Shown in pieces: positions 1 to 8,873 of a DNA stretch of 64,000 bases (its first letter is position 1; each line of letters opens with the position of its first letter). The translations under genes were made by a program, and so were the position numbers. The notes beneath the pieces were generated by a model that saw only the letters and a program-made list of their open reading frames with translations, searched no databases and was not told the origin of the DNA. Origin of the DNA: Dictyobacter formicarum (GTDB taxonomy: Bacteria; Chloroflexota; Ktedonobacteria; Ktedonobacterales; Ktedonobacteraceae); contig NZ_BNJJ01000025.1 in assembly GCF_016587435.1 (NCBI RefSeq), positions 1 through 64,000 of the forward strand. The letters run 5' to 3'.

Positions 1-1
1 C

Positions 2-694
2 ATGCTGTGGCAGATGCGCTTCGAGCTCGCCGCGGGCAACACCACCTCCGTGCACCGCTGGCTTAGCTCGATTGAAACCGAGGTCGCGCCAGCTGTTTCA
101 CGCTACCAACAAGAGCAAGAAGCGCTGCTGCGGGCTCGCCTGTTACTGCAAACGGGAGCAGCGCACAACGTGCCCACCCTGCTCACACCCTGGCTAGAAG
201 AGGCCACCGCTAAGGACCGCCTGCGCAGTACCCTTGAAATTGGACTCATACTCAGCATCGCCTATCAGCAAATGAGACAACCGCTGCAGGCCAGGAAGCA
301 GCTCAGCGAGGTGATCAGAGTCGCGCATACCGAACACTACATGCGACTATTTCTTGACGAAGGAGAGATTGTCACCACGCTGCTTTCCGCACAGCTCACC
401 AGCACACGCGAAAAATCCCTCCAAAGCGCCATCCGCACGATCCTCCATGCCTTTGACAGCAGGCCCAGAGCGCAAGCACCTGATCAATCCATTTTGCGCG
501 CCTCACTGAGTTCACAGGAACAACAGATCTTACGCCTGCTGGTAGAAGGCATGGAGCGGCAAGAGATTGCCGAGCACCTGGTGATCAGCCTCAATACCGT
601 CAAAACGCACTTGCAACGACTCTACCAGAAGCTCCACGTGGCCAACCGTTTTGAGGCGGTCGAAGTGGCGCGCAGCCTCGACCTTACAGACTGA
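2..694 (+). CDS. C-terminal part of a LuxR-family (LAL/MalT-like) transcriptional regulator, cut by window start
   Basis: The last ~230 residues of a large ATP-dependent LuxR regulator; the P-loop part lies before the window. The C-terminus carries a LuxR helix-turn-helix: LSSQEQQILRLLVEGM, then EIAEHLVISLNTVKTHLQ, then a recognition-helix continuation ending near residue 225. The preceding helical stretch, with FLDEGE at about residue 118, matches the TPR-like region seen just before the HTH in LAL regulators; the complete protein at 32271-35471 has YLDEGE in the same place. It is probably a transcription activator responding to a small ligand bound by the lost N-terminal part. The ATG at position 2 is an internal codon, so the true start is outside. 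The next gene begins ~160 bp downstream on the same strand, and a LAL regulator beside a FAD monooxygenase suggests it may control it (inference). Confidence 0.85.
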   Translation: MLWQMRFELAAGNTTSVHRWLSSIETEVAPAVSRYQQEQEALLRARLLLQTGAAHNVPTLLTPWLEEATAKDRLRSTLEIGLILSIAYQQMRQPLQARKQLSEVIRVAHTEHYMRLFLDEGEIVTTLLSAQLTSTREKSLQSAIRTILHAFDSRPRAQAPDQSILRASLSSQEQQILRLLVEGMERQEIAEHLVISLNTVKTHLQRLYQKLHVANRFEAVEVARSLDLTD

Positions 695-853
695 AGCAGC
701 GCAAGTTTTTCTATCCCATCTAGAACGCGCAGCGATTCACCCACCAATCACCCGTGCGGGCGACACGCTGCCACCTCCACTGGAACTATACTATCAGCAA
801 TGAGAACACGTTACGACGTTAAAGCAGATAAATAGTCAAGATGGAGATCAAGT

Positions 854-2155
854 ATGTCAAATAATAATTTTCGTGTAATAATCATTGGCGGTGGACTCGG
901 TGGTCTGTGCCTGGCACAGGGGCTGAAAAAGGCAGGGATCAGCGTTGCGGTCTACGAGCGCGACCGGAACCGCAACGAGCGTTTGCAGGGCTATCGCATC
1001 CACATCGAAGCGATGGGCAGCTGCGCACTACACGACTGCCTGCCTCCTCATCTGTTTGAGGCATACCTCAAGACAAGCGGGAGCGCTGGCACAGGCCTGC
1101 TGATGTGCGATGAGCAACTCAAACACCTGATGGCAATGCCAGTGAATGCAGCCAAACAAGATGATCCCCTGGCATCATCGCGCTCGGTCAGCCGTATCAC
1201 GCTGCGCCAGGTGCTGCTGGCAGAACTGGATGAGATTGTTCAGTTCGACAAATGCTACATGCACTATCAACAGAATCCCGATGGGAGCATAACCGCCTAC
1301 TTTGAGGACGGCACGAGCGCGACCGGCGAGCTACTGGTGGCCGCCGACGGAGGTAACTCCCGCGTTCGCCAGCAATTCCTACCGCAGGCCAAACGCGTAG
1401 AAACAGGTGCAAGTGCCATTGTTGGCAAAGTGCCGCTGACACCCGAGGTCCATGAACTGCTGGTCGCCAACCAGCTTGACTGGGCAACCATCGTACTTGG
1501 ACCCCGGGGGCGCGGCTTCTTCTCCGCCGTACATGATCTCAGCGGCAATGTCTCTGAACGGATTCAAGGGAAAATCGGCGCCAACGAAGATGCCTTAATC
1601 GAAGAGGCGAGCGCTCTGTTTGAGAACACCAACGATTACTACTTCTGGAGCTTCCTGACCAGGCAGAAAAACTATCCACAGCAGGGAGACCTGCTGCGGC
1701 TACCAGCCAGCGAGCTACTGAAGATCGCCCAGGAAATGACCGACAACTGGCACCCCGCGCTGCGCCACCTCATCAGCCTGACTGTGCAAGACACCGTTAT
1801 TGCGATCCCGTTACGCATTGCCACCCAGGTTGAGCCCTGGGAAAGCCAGAACATCACCCTGCTCGGCGACGCCATTCACAGCATGCCCCCCACACGTGGG
1901 ATCGGCGGCAACACCGCCCTCAGAGATGCACAACTTCTCTGCCAGAAGCTGACCGTGGCGGCCCAGCAAGAGAAATCCCTGCCCGAGGTGCTACAGGAAT
2001 ATGTCACCGAAATGCTGCACTACAGCTTCGCGGCCGTCAAAAGCTCAAAGCAAGCGCTGGATATGATCGTAATGGAAAACCAGGCCGGTCGCGCCATGAC
2101 AAAAACCGCCCTCCGTGCCGTCAATCTCTTCACCTCGCGCAAGAAAAGCGCATAG
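854..2155 (+). CDS. FAD-dependent monooxygenase (PHBH/aromatic hydroxylase fold)
   Basis: A 433-residue flavoprotein of usual length for class A flavin monooxygenases. Seen directly: an N-terminal Rossmann FAD site IIIGGGLGGLCLAQGLKKAG ending in an acidic VYERD, and the second FAD-ribose motif LLGDAIHSMPPTRGIGGNTA near residues 335-355. A central ADGGNSRVRQQ corresponds to the DG motif that contacts FAD and NAD(P)H. Members hydroxylate or epoxidise small, often aromatic or polyketide, substrates using NAD(P)H and O2, and also inactivate antibiotics such as tetracyclines and rifamycins; the substrate cannot be read here. The ATG at 854 has GGAG eight bases upstream. It follows the LAL regulator, and a pair of inverted REP-like arms begins 20 bp after the stop. 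No transmembrane or signal segment is seen, so it is probably cytosolic. Confidence 0.88.
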   Translation: MSNNNFRVIIIGGGLGGLCLAQGLKKAGISVAVYERDRNRNERLQGYRIHIEAMGSCALHDCLPPHLFEAYLKTSGSAGTGLLMCDEQLKHLMAMPVNAAKQDDPLASSRSVSRITLRQVLLAELDEIVQFDKCYMHYQQNPDGSITAYFEDGTSATGELLVAADGGNSRVRQQFLPQAKRVETGASAIVGKVPLTPEVHELLVANQLDWATIVLGPRGRGFFSAVHDLSGNVSERIQGKIGANEDALIEEASALFENTNDYYFWSFLTRQKNYPQQGDLLRLPASELLKIAQEMTDNWHPALRHLISLTVQDTVIAIPLRIATQVEPWESQNITLLGDAIHSMPPTRGIGGNTALRDAQLLCQKLTVAAQQEKSLPEVLQEYVTEMLHYSFAAVKSSKQALDMIVMENQAGRAMTKTALRAVNLFTSRKKSA

Positions 2156-2174
2156 GCAGCGAGAGAAGAATACA

Positions 2175-2323
2175 GTAGGTGCGCCCCTTGCGAGCGCTTG
2201 CTTGCTTCTTGCTCGCAAACACATCCGAAAAGCGATGTGGAGCGCTTTAAATCGATACATAATACCATTCTTGTTGATTTTTCAAGCGGGGAGAGTAAAA
2301 GCGCCCGCAAGGGGCGCACCTAC
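2175..2323. repeat. 149-bp REP/MITE-like unit with 24-bp inverted repeats
   Basis: Arms at 2175-2198 and 2300-2323 are reverse complements at 23 of 24 positions and read GTAGGTGCGCCCCTTGCG outward-in. The interior holds no gene. A related single arm (GCGACCGCAAGG followed by a CTACGA core) lies at 9144-9172, so this is a dispersed family. It lies between convergent space after the monooxygenase and the Clp_N gene and may also stop transcription. Confidence 0.7.
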
Positions 2324-2493
2324 GAATTGTTTTTATTGTCGCTTTTGCGTGGTGTACGAATGTGAATGTGAAAATTATATGGGTTAGAGCGTATATTGAA
2401 ATGTATGGCGTATTTTGCGAGCGAAGATGTAGATAAAATGCGTAATAAGATGATGGCGTAGCTGGATTAGTCTGATGAAAGTGAGACAAGCTT

Positions 2494-4212
2494 ATGAGTG
2501 ACACAGATCGCTTCGAGAGGTTTACTGAACGAGCCAGGGTGGTATTAAGGTTGGCTGAAGAAGAGGCCCGATATTTCCAGCATGAAGCCATCGGGACTGA
2601 ACATCTGCTATTGGGTTTGCTGCGTGATGGAGAGAGTATAGCTGCCCAGGTTTTGGAGGCGCTGGGCGTGACGGTAGAGAGGCTACGCAAGGCAGTTGAA
2701 GAGGTGAAAGGGCGCGGCAGCGCTCCGGTAGTGGGTGAGATTGGTTTTACTGCCCATGCCAACGAAGCGTTTGAGATGGCAATGAAAGAGGCCGAGCGCC
2801 GGTTTCCTGTGCCCGCTACCAACAACTCCCAGCGGTTGATGGGTTCGATTCACATGTCGGAGAGCGAGGCATTAAAGATTGAGCAAGAGGGCAAGCTGAC
2901 ACCGCAGCTGGAGTCCCGAGGAGTGACGCTAGAGCAGGTAAGCCAGGCAATTAAAGAGGCAAAGGGACGTGGTGTACAACTGTTGTTCGATCAGCGAGCG
3001 CCTATTAATGCTCCCACTGAAGAAGCTGAACGACGGCAGCATCCTCGCTTCTACGTTGATACAGAGAATCTGCTGCTGGGTGTGCTGCGTGTACCGGAGG
3101 GCAGCGGCACAAAGATTCTACAGGATTGGGGTGTCTCATCCAGCAGGGACGTACGCACGCTGATGTTTTTGAAGCATGGAACTCTGCCCCTCACATATCG
3201 GGAATATGCTCAACATTTCACCAAGCAGGCCAGCAATGCATGGAGATTGGCCTATGAAGAGGCCCGGCGCCTCCAGGACAGCTATGTTGGCACCTTGCAT
3301 TTATTGCTGGGCCTGGTTGGCGCAGGTAGCGGTGTGGCCACCACAGCGCTGGCTGAGCAAGGAATTGATCTGGACAAGTTGCGCGAGTGGGTCCAGCCTG
3401 GTTATGAAGCTGGCGATTGGAGCAAGCCTGAAAACATCAAACTGCAACCAATGCTGATGCACAACATCGAGCTAGCCGCCAACGAAGCCCGGCGACGGTA
3501 TCACTCCTCAATTAGCACAGGACATCTCCTACTGGTATTAGTGCGTGGGGAAAATGATCACAGTCACGATGGCTGGTTGTTAAAGAGTATGGGGGTAGAT
3601 CTGGAAAAGCTGTGGGCAACGCTACAGCGCACACTTACCCAGCACGGTCCCCTGCTTGAAGAAGAGGCTAATGCTGTGACCGATGAAAGCAGCGACGCAG
3701 CTATCTATGCGGGCGGCGCTTCAATGGCTGCAATAGAGCAAGACCTACAGAGTCGGGAGCTGGATAAAATGATGCTGGCAGTTTATCCATTCACGATAGA
3801 AGCCAGGTTTGTGTTAGAACATGCCCGGGGTTTACACGCGAATCGGGGTGGTCGAGTAAGGCCAGAGGACCTGCTGATGGGATTAGCTTATCTAGCATTG
3901 AACAAAGATACACTCATGGGCAAGATCCTGACGGACGCAGGGATACATTTTTCCGGTGTGAACGCGGCGGTCGGGAGCAGGCAAAGGCAGCAAGCAACAT
4001 CTCCAGTCCTCGTGCACAGCGCATTGGGACGAGCCTGTTTACTACTTGCAGCTGATGAGGCAGAGCGTAGAGGTGGTCCAGGTGCCCCGATCAAGAGCGA
4101 GCACCTGCTGCTCGGCTTGCTACGCGAAGAGAAAGGCATCATCGCGGACCTATTGACCGAGCTTGGAACCAGTGTGGTAGCACTACGGGCAAAGGTAGAA
4201 GTAGCTCTATAA
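2494..4212 (+). CDS. Tandem Clp N-terminal (Clp R) repeat protein without ATPase domains
   Basis: A 572-residue protein made of Clp_N half-repeats. The first resembles the ClpC N-terminus: FTERARVVLRLAEEEA, then IGTEHLLLGLLRDGE, then a helix LGVTVERLRKAVEEV. Similar units recur at roughly residues 88-160, 165-225, 232-300, 320-380, 425-490 and 500-570, with the EHLLLGLL core seen as ENLLLGVL, LHLLLGLV, GHLLLVLV, EDLLMGLA and EHLLLGLL. No Walker A or B follows, so it cannot unfold substrates itself. In ClpA/ClpC the N domain binds adaptors and substrates, so a tandem array could act as a multivalent adaptor, scaffold or decoy (inference). Start ATG at 2494; no strong Shine-Dalgarno is apparent (AAGTGAGAC upstream). 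Its 3' neighbour is IS-derived, so no operon is evident. Confidence 0.82.
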   Translation: MSDTDRFERFTERARVVLRLAEEEARYFQHEAIGTEHLLLGLLRDGESIAAQVLEALGVTVERLRKAVEEVKGRGSAPVVGEIGFTAHANEAFEMAMKEAERRFPVPATNNSQRLMGSIHMSESEALKIEQEGKLTPQLESRGVTLEQVSQAIKEAKGRGVQLLFDQRAPINAPTEEAERRQHPRFYVDTENLLLGVLRVPEGSGTKILQDWGVSSSRDVRTLMFLKHGTLPLTYREYAQHFTKQASNAWRLAYEEARRLQDSYVGTLHLLLGLVGAGSGVATTALAEQGIDLDKLREWVQPGYEAGDWSKPENIKLQPMLMHNIELAANEARRRYHSSISTGHLLLVLVRGENDHSHDGWLLKSMGVDLEKLWATLQRTLTQHGPLLEEEANAVTDESSDAAIYAGGASMAAIEQDLQSRELDKMMLAVYPFTIEARFVLEHARGLHANRGGRVRPEDLLMGLAYLALNKDTLMGKILTDAGIHFSGVNAAVGSRQRQQATSPVLVHSALGRACLLLAADEAERRGGPGAPIKSEHLLLGLLREEKGIIADLLTELGTSVVALRAKVEVAL

Positions 4213-4309
4213 GTGATGCAAATGCTCAAACAATAGACAAAGCAGAAGATGCTGTTAGCCTGCTCTGCTGGGTTAGCCGGCAGGGTAGGCTAGCAGCAGG
4301 CCCAGGTAG

Positions 4310-4450
4310 GCAATGATACGCACGGTGGCCGCAATCACAATTGGCCTGACGAGCATGGCAAGCCACATTTATGGGCGGAGAACATCGAAGCGCCGCGCAG
4401 AAAAGATCAAGCACTGCGTTGAGCAAGCCATGAAAGCCGAGGATGAGTAA
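4310..4450 (+). pseudogene. tnpA: Decayed C-terminal remnant of an IS607-type serine recombinase (tnpA)
   Basis: One open frame ends in YGRRTSKRRAEKIKHCVEQA...KAEDE and a TAA at 4448-4450, two bases before the tnpB start. A Tyr-Gly-Arg-rich basic tail just upstream of tnpB is what I recall for IS607-type serine resolvases. Further upstream the frame has stops and no catalytic domain, so only the last ~45 codons survive. It identifies the following tnpB as IS607-derived rather than IS605-derived. Confidence 0.6.
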
Positions 4451-4452
4451 GG

Positions 4453-5589
4453 ATGCTGGTGGTACGCGGATATAAGACCGAGCTTGACTTGAATAATGAG
4501 CAAAAGACCGCGTGCCTCAAACATGCGGGGGCTGCCAGATGGGCCTATAATTGGGGATTGAAACGATACCAAGAGGAATATCAAGCAGGCCGTAAAACTC
4601 CAAACGCCATCAGCTTGCATAAAGAACTCAATGCCTTGAAGCAAACCGAGTTGCCTTGGATGTATGAAGTGAGCAAGTGCGCTCCCCAGGAAGCGTTGCG
4701 TAATCTCGAAAAGGCATTCAAAACCTTCTTTGGAAAAGCCAAGCTGAAGGTACAGGGCACATATCGCGGCAAGCTCGGCTATCCTCGCTTCAAATCCAAG
4801 AAGAAGGGGATTGGCTCGTTCCGCTTGACAGGGGCAATTCATGTCTTTGAGGATTGCATTCAGCTTCCGCGTCTTGGTAAGTTACGGTTGCATGAGCATG
4901 GATATATTCCAACGACGGCAAAGGTCTTATCGGCAACGGTATCAGAGCAGGCAGGGCGATGGTTTGTAAGTGTCCAGGTAGAGGAATATGTCCCCGCTCC
5001 GATACAAGCTACTGGCCCAGTGATTGGGGTTGACCTGGGGATTAAGGCATTGGCCACGGCTTCCAATGGGATGGTGATTGCTAACCCGAAGGCTTTGCGC
5101 TCCAACCTCAAGAAGTTACGGCGGGCTTCCCGTCAGCACTCTCGTAAACACAAGGGAGGCAAGAATCGGGCCAAGGCAACACGCAAGCTGGCCCGATTGC
5201 ATGCTCATATTGCCAGTATTCGCAAAGATGCTCTGCACAAAGCCACCTCGCAACTGGTGATGAAAACCAAGTCACCAGCAGCCAGACCGGCCATCATCGT
5301 GCTAGAGGATCTCAATGTGTCAGGCATGCTCAAAAATGGACGCCTTTCACGAGCGATTGCCGATGTTGGTTTTGCTGAGTTCCGTCGCCAGGTCGAATAC
5401 AAGGCTCAGCAAATGGGCATCATGGTGAAATTTGTTTCACGGTGGGAGCCATCTAGCAAAACATGCTCAAGCTGCAAAGACGTGCGGGAAGAACTGGATT
5501 TGAGCGAACGGGTCTTTGTTTGCCATTCCTGTGGTTTGGTTATCGACCGTGATTTAAACGCAGCTTATAACTTGGCAGACTTAGCTTGA
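4453..5589 (+). CDS. tnpB: TnpB, RNA-guided DNA endonuclease of an IS607-type element
   Basis: A 378-residue TnpB with a complete RuvC-like site: Asp in GVDLGIKALATAS (residue ~193), Glu in IIVLEDLNVSGM (~287) and Asp in DRDLNAAYN near the C-terminus. A zinc ribbon is formed by TCSSCKDV and FVCHSCGLV. The N-terminal helix-turn-helix region is KTELDLNNEQKTACLKHAG. TnpB proteins bind an omega RNA made from the 3' part of the element and cut DNA beside a short TAM, helping the element persist. The length and all catalytic residues are normal, so the protein may be active although its transposase partner is decayed. ATG at 4453 overlaps the tnpA stop region, the usual tnpA-tnpB arrangement. Confidence 0.9.
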   Translation: MLVVRGYKTELDLNNEQKTACLKHAGAARWAYNWGLKRYQEEYQAGRKTPNAISLHKELNALKQTELPWMYEVSKCAPQEALRNLEKAFKTFFGKAKLKVQGTYRGKLGYPRFKSKKKGIGSFRLTGAIHVFEDCIQLPRLGKLRLHEHGYIPTTAKVLSATVSEQAGRWFVSVQVEEYVPAPIQATGPVIGVDLGIKALATASNGMVIANPKALRSNLKKLRRASRQHSRKHKGGKNRAKATRKLARLHAHIASIRKDALHKATSQLVMKTKSPAARPAIIVLEDLNVSGMLKNGRLSRAIADVGFAEFRRQVEYKAQQMGIMVKFVSRWEPSSKTCSSCKDVREELDLSERVFVCHSCGLVIDRDLNAAYNLADLA

Positions 5590-5740
5590 GCATGGGAGTA
5601 CGGCGAGTTTCGCCGGATTTTAAGCCTGTGGACAGAGCAGCGCTGGCTTGGTAGGAATACCAAGTGAAACTGCCCTGGATGAAGCAGGAACCGAACAGCA
5701 AATGTGGCTTGTCCATATTTGTCTTAGTTTCGGATAACGG
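5590..5740 (+). ncRNA. Candidate omega RNA / right end of the IS607-type element
   Basis: Directly after tnpB are two compact hairpins: CGGCGA-GTT-TCGCCG at 5601-5615 and CTTGGTA-GGAA-TACCAAG at 5647-5664. Structured RNA overlapping and following the tnpB 3' end is the known source of omega RNAs. The exact 3' end, and hence the guide, cannot be placed because the element boundary is not evident; the following sequence up to 5740 may be partly host DNA. Confidence 0.5.
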
Positions 5741-5741
5741 C

Positions 5742-6325
5742 CTACGATAAGGAGGGAGGTTGCTCCGATTCTGCTCCGACGAGGGCCTCGGAGGCGGGAG
5801 TTTTGAGGTTTTGTCCGACCCTCGCCTTGCGGACCTCTCGCAACAAGTGCAGGGCGGTCAGCGCCATCCAGCCCCATCCCATGATAATTTCGATTCTCTG
5901 GACGAAGCCATCCCCCACCGGGAGTCCTGCATACACAGCGAACGGCAGAATGAAGGTGCTGATGGGTATGGAAAGCACAAGGATGAGTGCCCCGGTCATC
6001 CAGGAGTACCTCGCCCAACGGTGGCTCTGCGGGTCGGCGGCAAAGCGCCGGGACAGCACAAAACATGCGGCGGGGAGTACCACATTAAAGAACAGTAAGC
6101 CGTTGATCCCGTGAATCCAGCCATGCCAGGTTTGTAGAGAGCCGTTGAGGGAAGCACCAGGAGGGTACCCCTCGCCGGGATCAATGACAAACACTCCGGC
6201 TATCAGGAGACCGAGCCCGAACAAGCCGATTAGCAGTGGTCCCCAGACCGAACCTCTTCCCGTGCGCCAGATTCGCCGCAGCCCAACAGGAACTCGGTAC
6301 TCCTTACCTTCTTCAAAACACTCAT
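5742..6325 (-). pseudogene. DUF998 membrane protein gene with internal deletion and frame change
   Basis: The body (codons from ~6305 down to 5742) matches DUF998: WGPLLIGLFGLGLLIAGVFV, then DPGEGYPPGA, WHGWIHGINGLLFF and a C-terminal helix pair, giving about five membrane segments. The proper start appears to be ATG at 6325, preceded by AAAGGAG at ideal spacing, encoding MSVLKKVRSTEFLLGCG. That frame does not continue into the DUF998 body: near 6285-6300 it jumps to another frame at GLRRIWRTGRG, and the first membrane helices expected in this family are missing. A deletion of roughly 60-80 codons with a frame change explains this. The longer uninterrupted reading from 6530 starts in an unrelated upstream gene and is probably not the real protein. 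Confidence 0.6.
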
Positions 6326-6339
6326 GAAAAAGACTCCTT

Positions 6340-6884
6340 TCTGAAAACAGGGATTCTGGTGTTTCCTTTTTGAGATCATTAAGGACTGTCCTGCTTCTCG
6401 AAACGCTCAGTTGCCTGCGATTAAAGATCAGGTTGATGAGAATCGCCGTACCAGCAAAGACCAGGGTGAGAAAGCTCGTCCTCATACTCGAAGTGGTCAT
6501 GACCACCACCAGACACATCGCAAAGGTCATCCCGAGCGAAATCAGTGCCAGGCGTGCTCCTGTGTTGCCCGGTCAGGTATCAGTATTCTTCTGAGCAGGA
6601 ACAGAAGCGATTTCTCTTTCTGGTTGCGGCACGGTATAGCCTTCCTGATAGGAAGGAACTAGTTGGAGATCATCATGAACTGCTTCTTTAAACGTGAAAT
6701 GCTGAGATATCCTTTTCTCCTTCTTTTGAGATCTAACATCGGATAGCTCTGTATGCCCTGAGTATAAGCGACCCACAGGTTTTTCTGATGCGTCTGAAGG
6801 CGTATTTCCTACAGGACTTTGGTCGGGATGGGAGGAACCTGCACCATTCAAGAAACGAAGCAGCCTGTTGAAAAAGCTTTTCAT
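6340..6884 (-). pseudogene. Hypothetical one- or two-TM protein gene interrupted by a TGA stop
   Basis: The frame from an ATG at 6884 (MKSFFNRLLRFLNGAG) runs ~100 codons of polar sequence, meets TGA at 6573-6575, and continues in the same frame into GARLALISLGMTFAMCLVVV and a second hydrophobic stretch SFLTLVFAGTAILINLIF. A soluble region followed by two helices reads as one membrane protein with a nonsense change (CGA to TGA would do it). No family recognised. It lies upstream of the broken DUF998 gene and runs into its start region. Confidence 0.35.
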
Positions 6885-7129
6885 GAATGAGATAAAAATA
6901 GGCAATCTCAAATGTATTTATATATCCGGAGACGGTATAGCTAAGATAATCACAATATACAAGTTTCTGCCTTATTTTGTGTCACTTTTGATGAATATTG
7001 TGTCGTATAACAGAGAAAAAGAAAAGATGGATATTCGTAACAGTAAGAAATGAAAGGTGGATGATGTCTCGTCAGCTTCTGTGGCAGAAATGATCTTGAG
7101 GTGAGTACCAGTGATGCGACATGCTATCT

Positions 7130-8873
7130 GTGACACTCCGCAGGGGCTAAAGCCCCGCAGCTTCTGACACCCCAACGTCGTCGCTTCCCTGGGCAGGTGT
7201 GGCATAGCCACGGCCCAATTGGGGGCGTAGTGGGTTGGTGATATCACGAACAGACTCAACCATTCTTGAGTGACTGTCCTGGGCGGTGCCATGCCTGTTC
7301 CTGTTCTCATGCCCTACCCAACGGGATGAATGGCCCACAACTTGGACATTGGCCTCTTGGAGAACAGTAACACCTGAAGATTGCTCTTCCCTCTCCGTCG
7401 CCGGAGGAGCTTGAGGCTTTTCCTGGAAAAATAGTCCAAAGCGTTCAAAAAGTCGGTTCCCGATCATCAAACTGGCATTCAGATCTGCATTCTTGCGCAT
7501 CCCACAGCTTGCACAATAGACCAGTGGAGCACCAGAGGTGTACCCTTGGGCTTCCTGCCCCTCTGCATAGCGAGCGACCAGACTTCCACAGCACGCACAT
7601 TCACGGCTGGTATTTCTCGGGCTGACCCGACTGGTGAGCATGCCAGCATGATACGCTTTGTACTTGGCGTCAGTGAAGATACGACCTTTCATCCAGAAGG
7701 CACGTTTCTCGTTGGAACGCTTACTGTACTTGCCTTTCGTGGGTTGCAGGTTCCCAAGGTGCTCAAACACGAGAATACTTGCTCCATGTTCTTGAGCAAA
7801 CTGGACAATGCGCTTGCTCACGCGATGGGCGACGTAATCGTCTCCATTCCTGATCTTCTTCCACAGATCTGCATTGTCCTGTTCACCTTTCGCAATGATG
7901 CCAGTTTGTTTGCGGTTGCGTGCAATACGACCCAAAACGCGCTTCCTAAAGCCGGATACCCGTTGTCCACCTCCAATAAAGAGCGTGGCAAGAGTCGAAC
8001 CTTCACCATCTCGGACCGTACACACAGCGAGATGTTCGTTGAGATTCAAATCAACTGCACAGATACGAGTCTGCTCATTGGTCTTGATTTGCTTTGCTAT
8101 TGTGACAGGATTGTGTATCTTTTTTTCGACCGGCGTATGCACGTACCACCGACCGCCCCGATACACCAATTGTGGACTACACAGCTCCCATCCTTCTGGA
8201 ATACCGCGACCCGTGACCCGTGCTCTGATCCAACTCCAGCATGAACCTGTCCAGATTTTGATCATGATGGAGGAGCCATTGCGCTCTTTCCACATTCCCG
8301 CATAGAGCGTCACTGATTTGTTCCAGGTGCGAGGAGGGACTGGTGGACGTTCTTTGAACTTTTTCCCCTTGGCCTCTGCTTTCTCTTTGCGCTGGCGCCA
8401 ACGGGAGAGATGGCTGTAGAACGAACGAGCTGAACCCAATGCTGCATTGATAGCAGCACGCCGGAACATGGCAGGAATGCCTGCTGCGATTGAGCGAAGC
8501 GGCATGACTGGATTGGGGTTGATCTTTGTGGCGTGAGTGAGCTTCTCAAGAGCAGTGAGAGCTTCTTGATTGCCTAACGCTAACACCCGTTCGTGAGCCT
8601 GGATGACGGAGAAGTAGAAAGCTGCGATCTGGTTGAAAAGGGTCTGAGTAGCAGCAAACCACGCGCCAGAAGCTGGGTTGTAGTTCAGTGTTTGCCGAAT
8701 GGTGGTGGTTGCTTTTGCCATCGTGCCGCGCTCCTCCCAGATGATCTGCTTCCTGTTGAGTATAGCACACTTGGAACACATTTTCAACAAGCGAGGGCTA
8801 AAGGGCTAAAGCCGCAAGCGCCTGACCACTGCCGTTGAAACGGCATGGCTTGCGGCGGGCTAAAGCCCTCTAT
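7130..8873 (-). mobile_element. TnpB-only IS605/IS1341-like element with readable ends
   Basis: The element carries one gene, a large TnpB, and no Y1 transposase. Its right end (in the gene's sense) forms a GGGGCT-TT-AGCCCC hairpin around 7143-7156 that contains the tnpB stop, followed by CTGCGGAGTGTCAC ending at 7130. Its left end is a long palindromic region at ~8803-8872, including TGCCGTT-GA-AACGGCA and flanking AGGGCTTTAGCCC arms. On the gene strand the base before the left end is preceded by TTGAC (8874-8878). The second TnpB element (30720-32021) is also preceded by TTGAC. The layout resembles ISDra2, whose target is TTGAT. Confidence 0.65.
7147..8721 (-). CDS. tnpB: Divergent, large TnpB-like RNA-guided nuclease
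   Basis: About 524 residues from the preferred ATG at 8721 (MAKATTTIRQTLNY), which has GGGAGGAG about ten bases upstream; an earlier ATG at 8790 lacks this. RuvC residues are present: Asp in ICAVDLNLNEHLAV, Glu in ILVFEHLGNL, and Asp in CGMRKNADLNAS. The zinc ribbon is CACCGSL plus YCASCGM. It is longer than typical ~380-residue TnpB, with an inserted Trp/Arg-rich N-terminal region and a ~100-residue C-terminal tail after the third catalytic motif, which is rich in polar residues and overlaps the right-end hairpin. The tail could be partly non-functional read-through or coding sequence that doubles as omega RNA. Expected role: RNA-guided cleavage that favours retention of the element. Confidence 0.82.
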   Translation of the reverse strand: MAKATTTIRQTLNYNPASGAWFAATQTLFNQIAAFYFSVIQAHERVLALGNQEALTALEKLTHATKINPNPVMPLRSIAAGIPAMFRRAAINAALGSARSFYSHLSRWRQRKEKAEAKGKKFKERPPVPPRTWNKSVTLYAGMWKERNGSSIMIKIWTGSCWSWIRARVTGRGIPEGWELCSPQLVYRGGRWYVHTPVEKKIHNPVTIAKQIKTNEQTRICAVDLNLNEHLAVCTVRDGEGSTLATLFIGGGQRVSGFRKRVLGRIARNRKQTGIIAKGEQDNADLWKKIRNGDDYVAHRVSKRIVQFAQEHGASILVFEHLGNLQPTKGKYSKRSNEKRAFWMKGRIFTDAKYKAYHAGMLTSRVSPRNTSRECACCGSLVARYAEGQEAQGYTSGAPLVYCASCGMRKNADLNASLMIGNRLFERFGLFFQEKPQAPPATEREEQSSGVTVLQEANVQVVGHSSRWVGHENRNRHGTAQDSHSRMVESVRDITNPLRPQLGRGYATPAQGSDDVGVSEAAGL

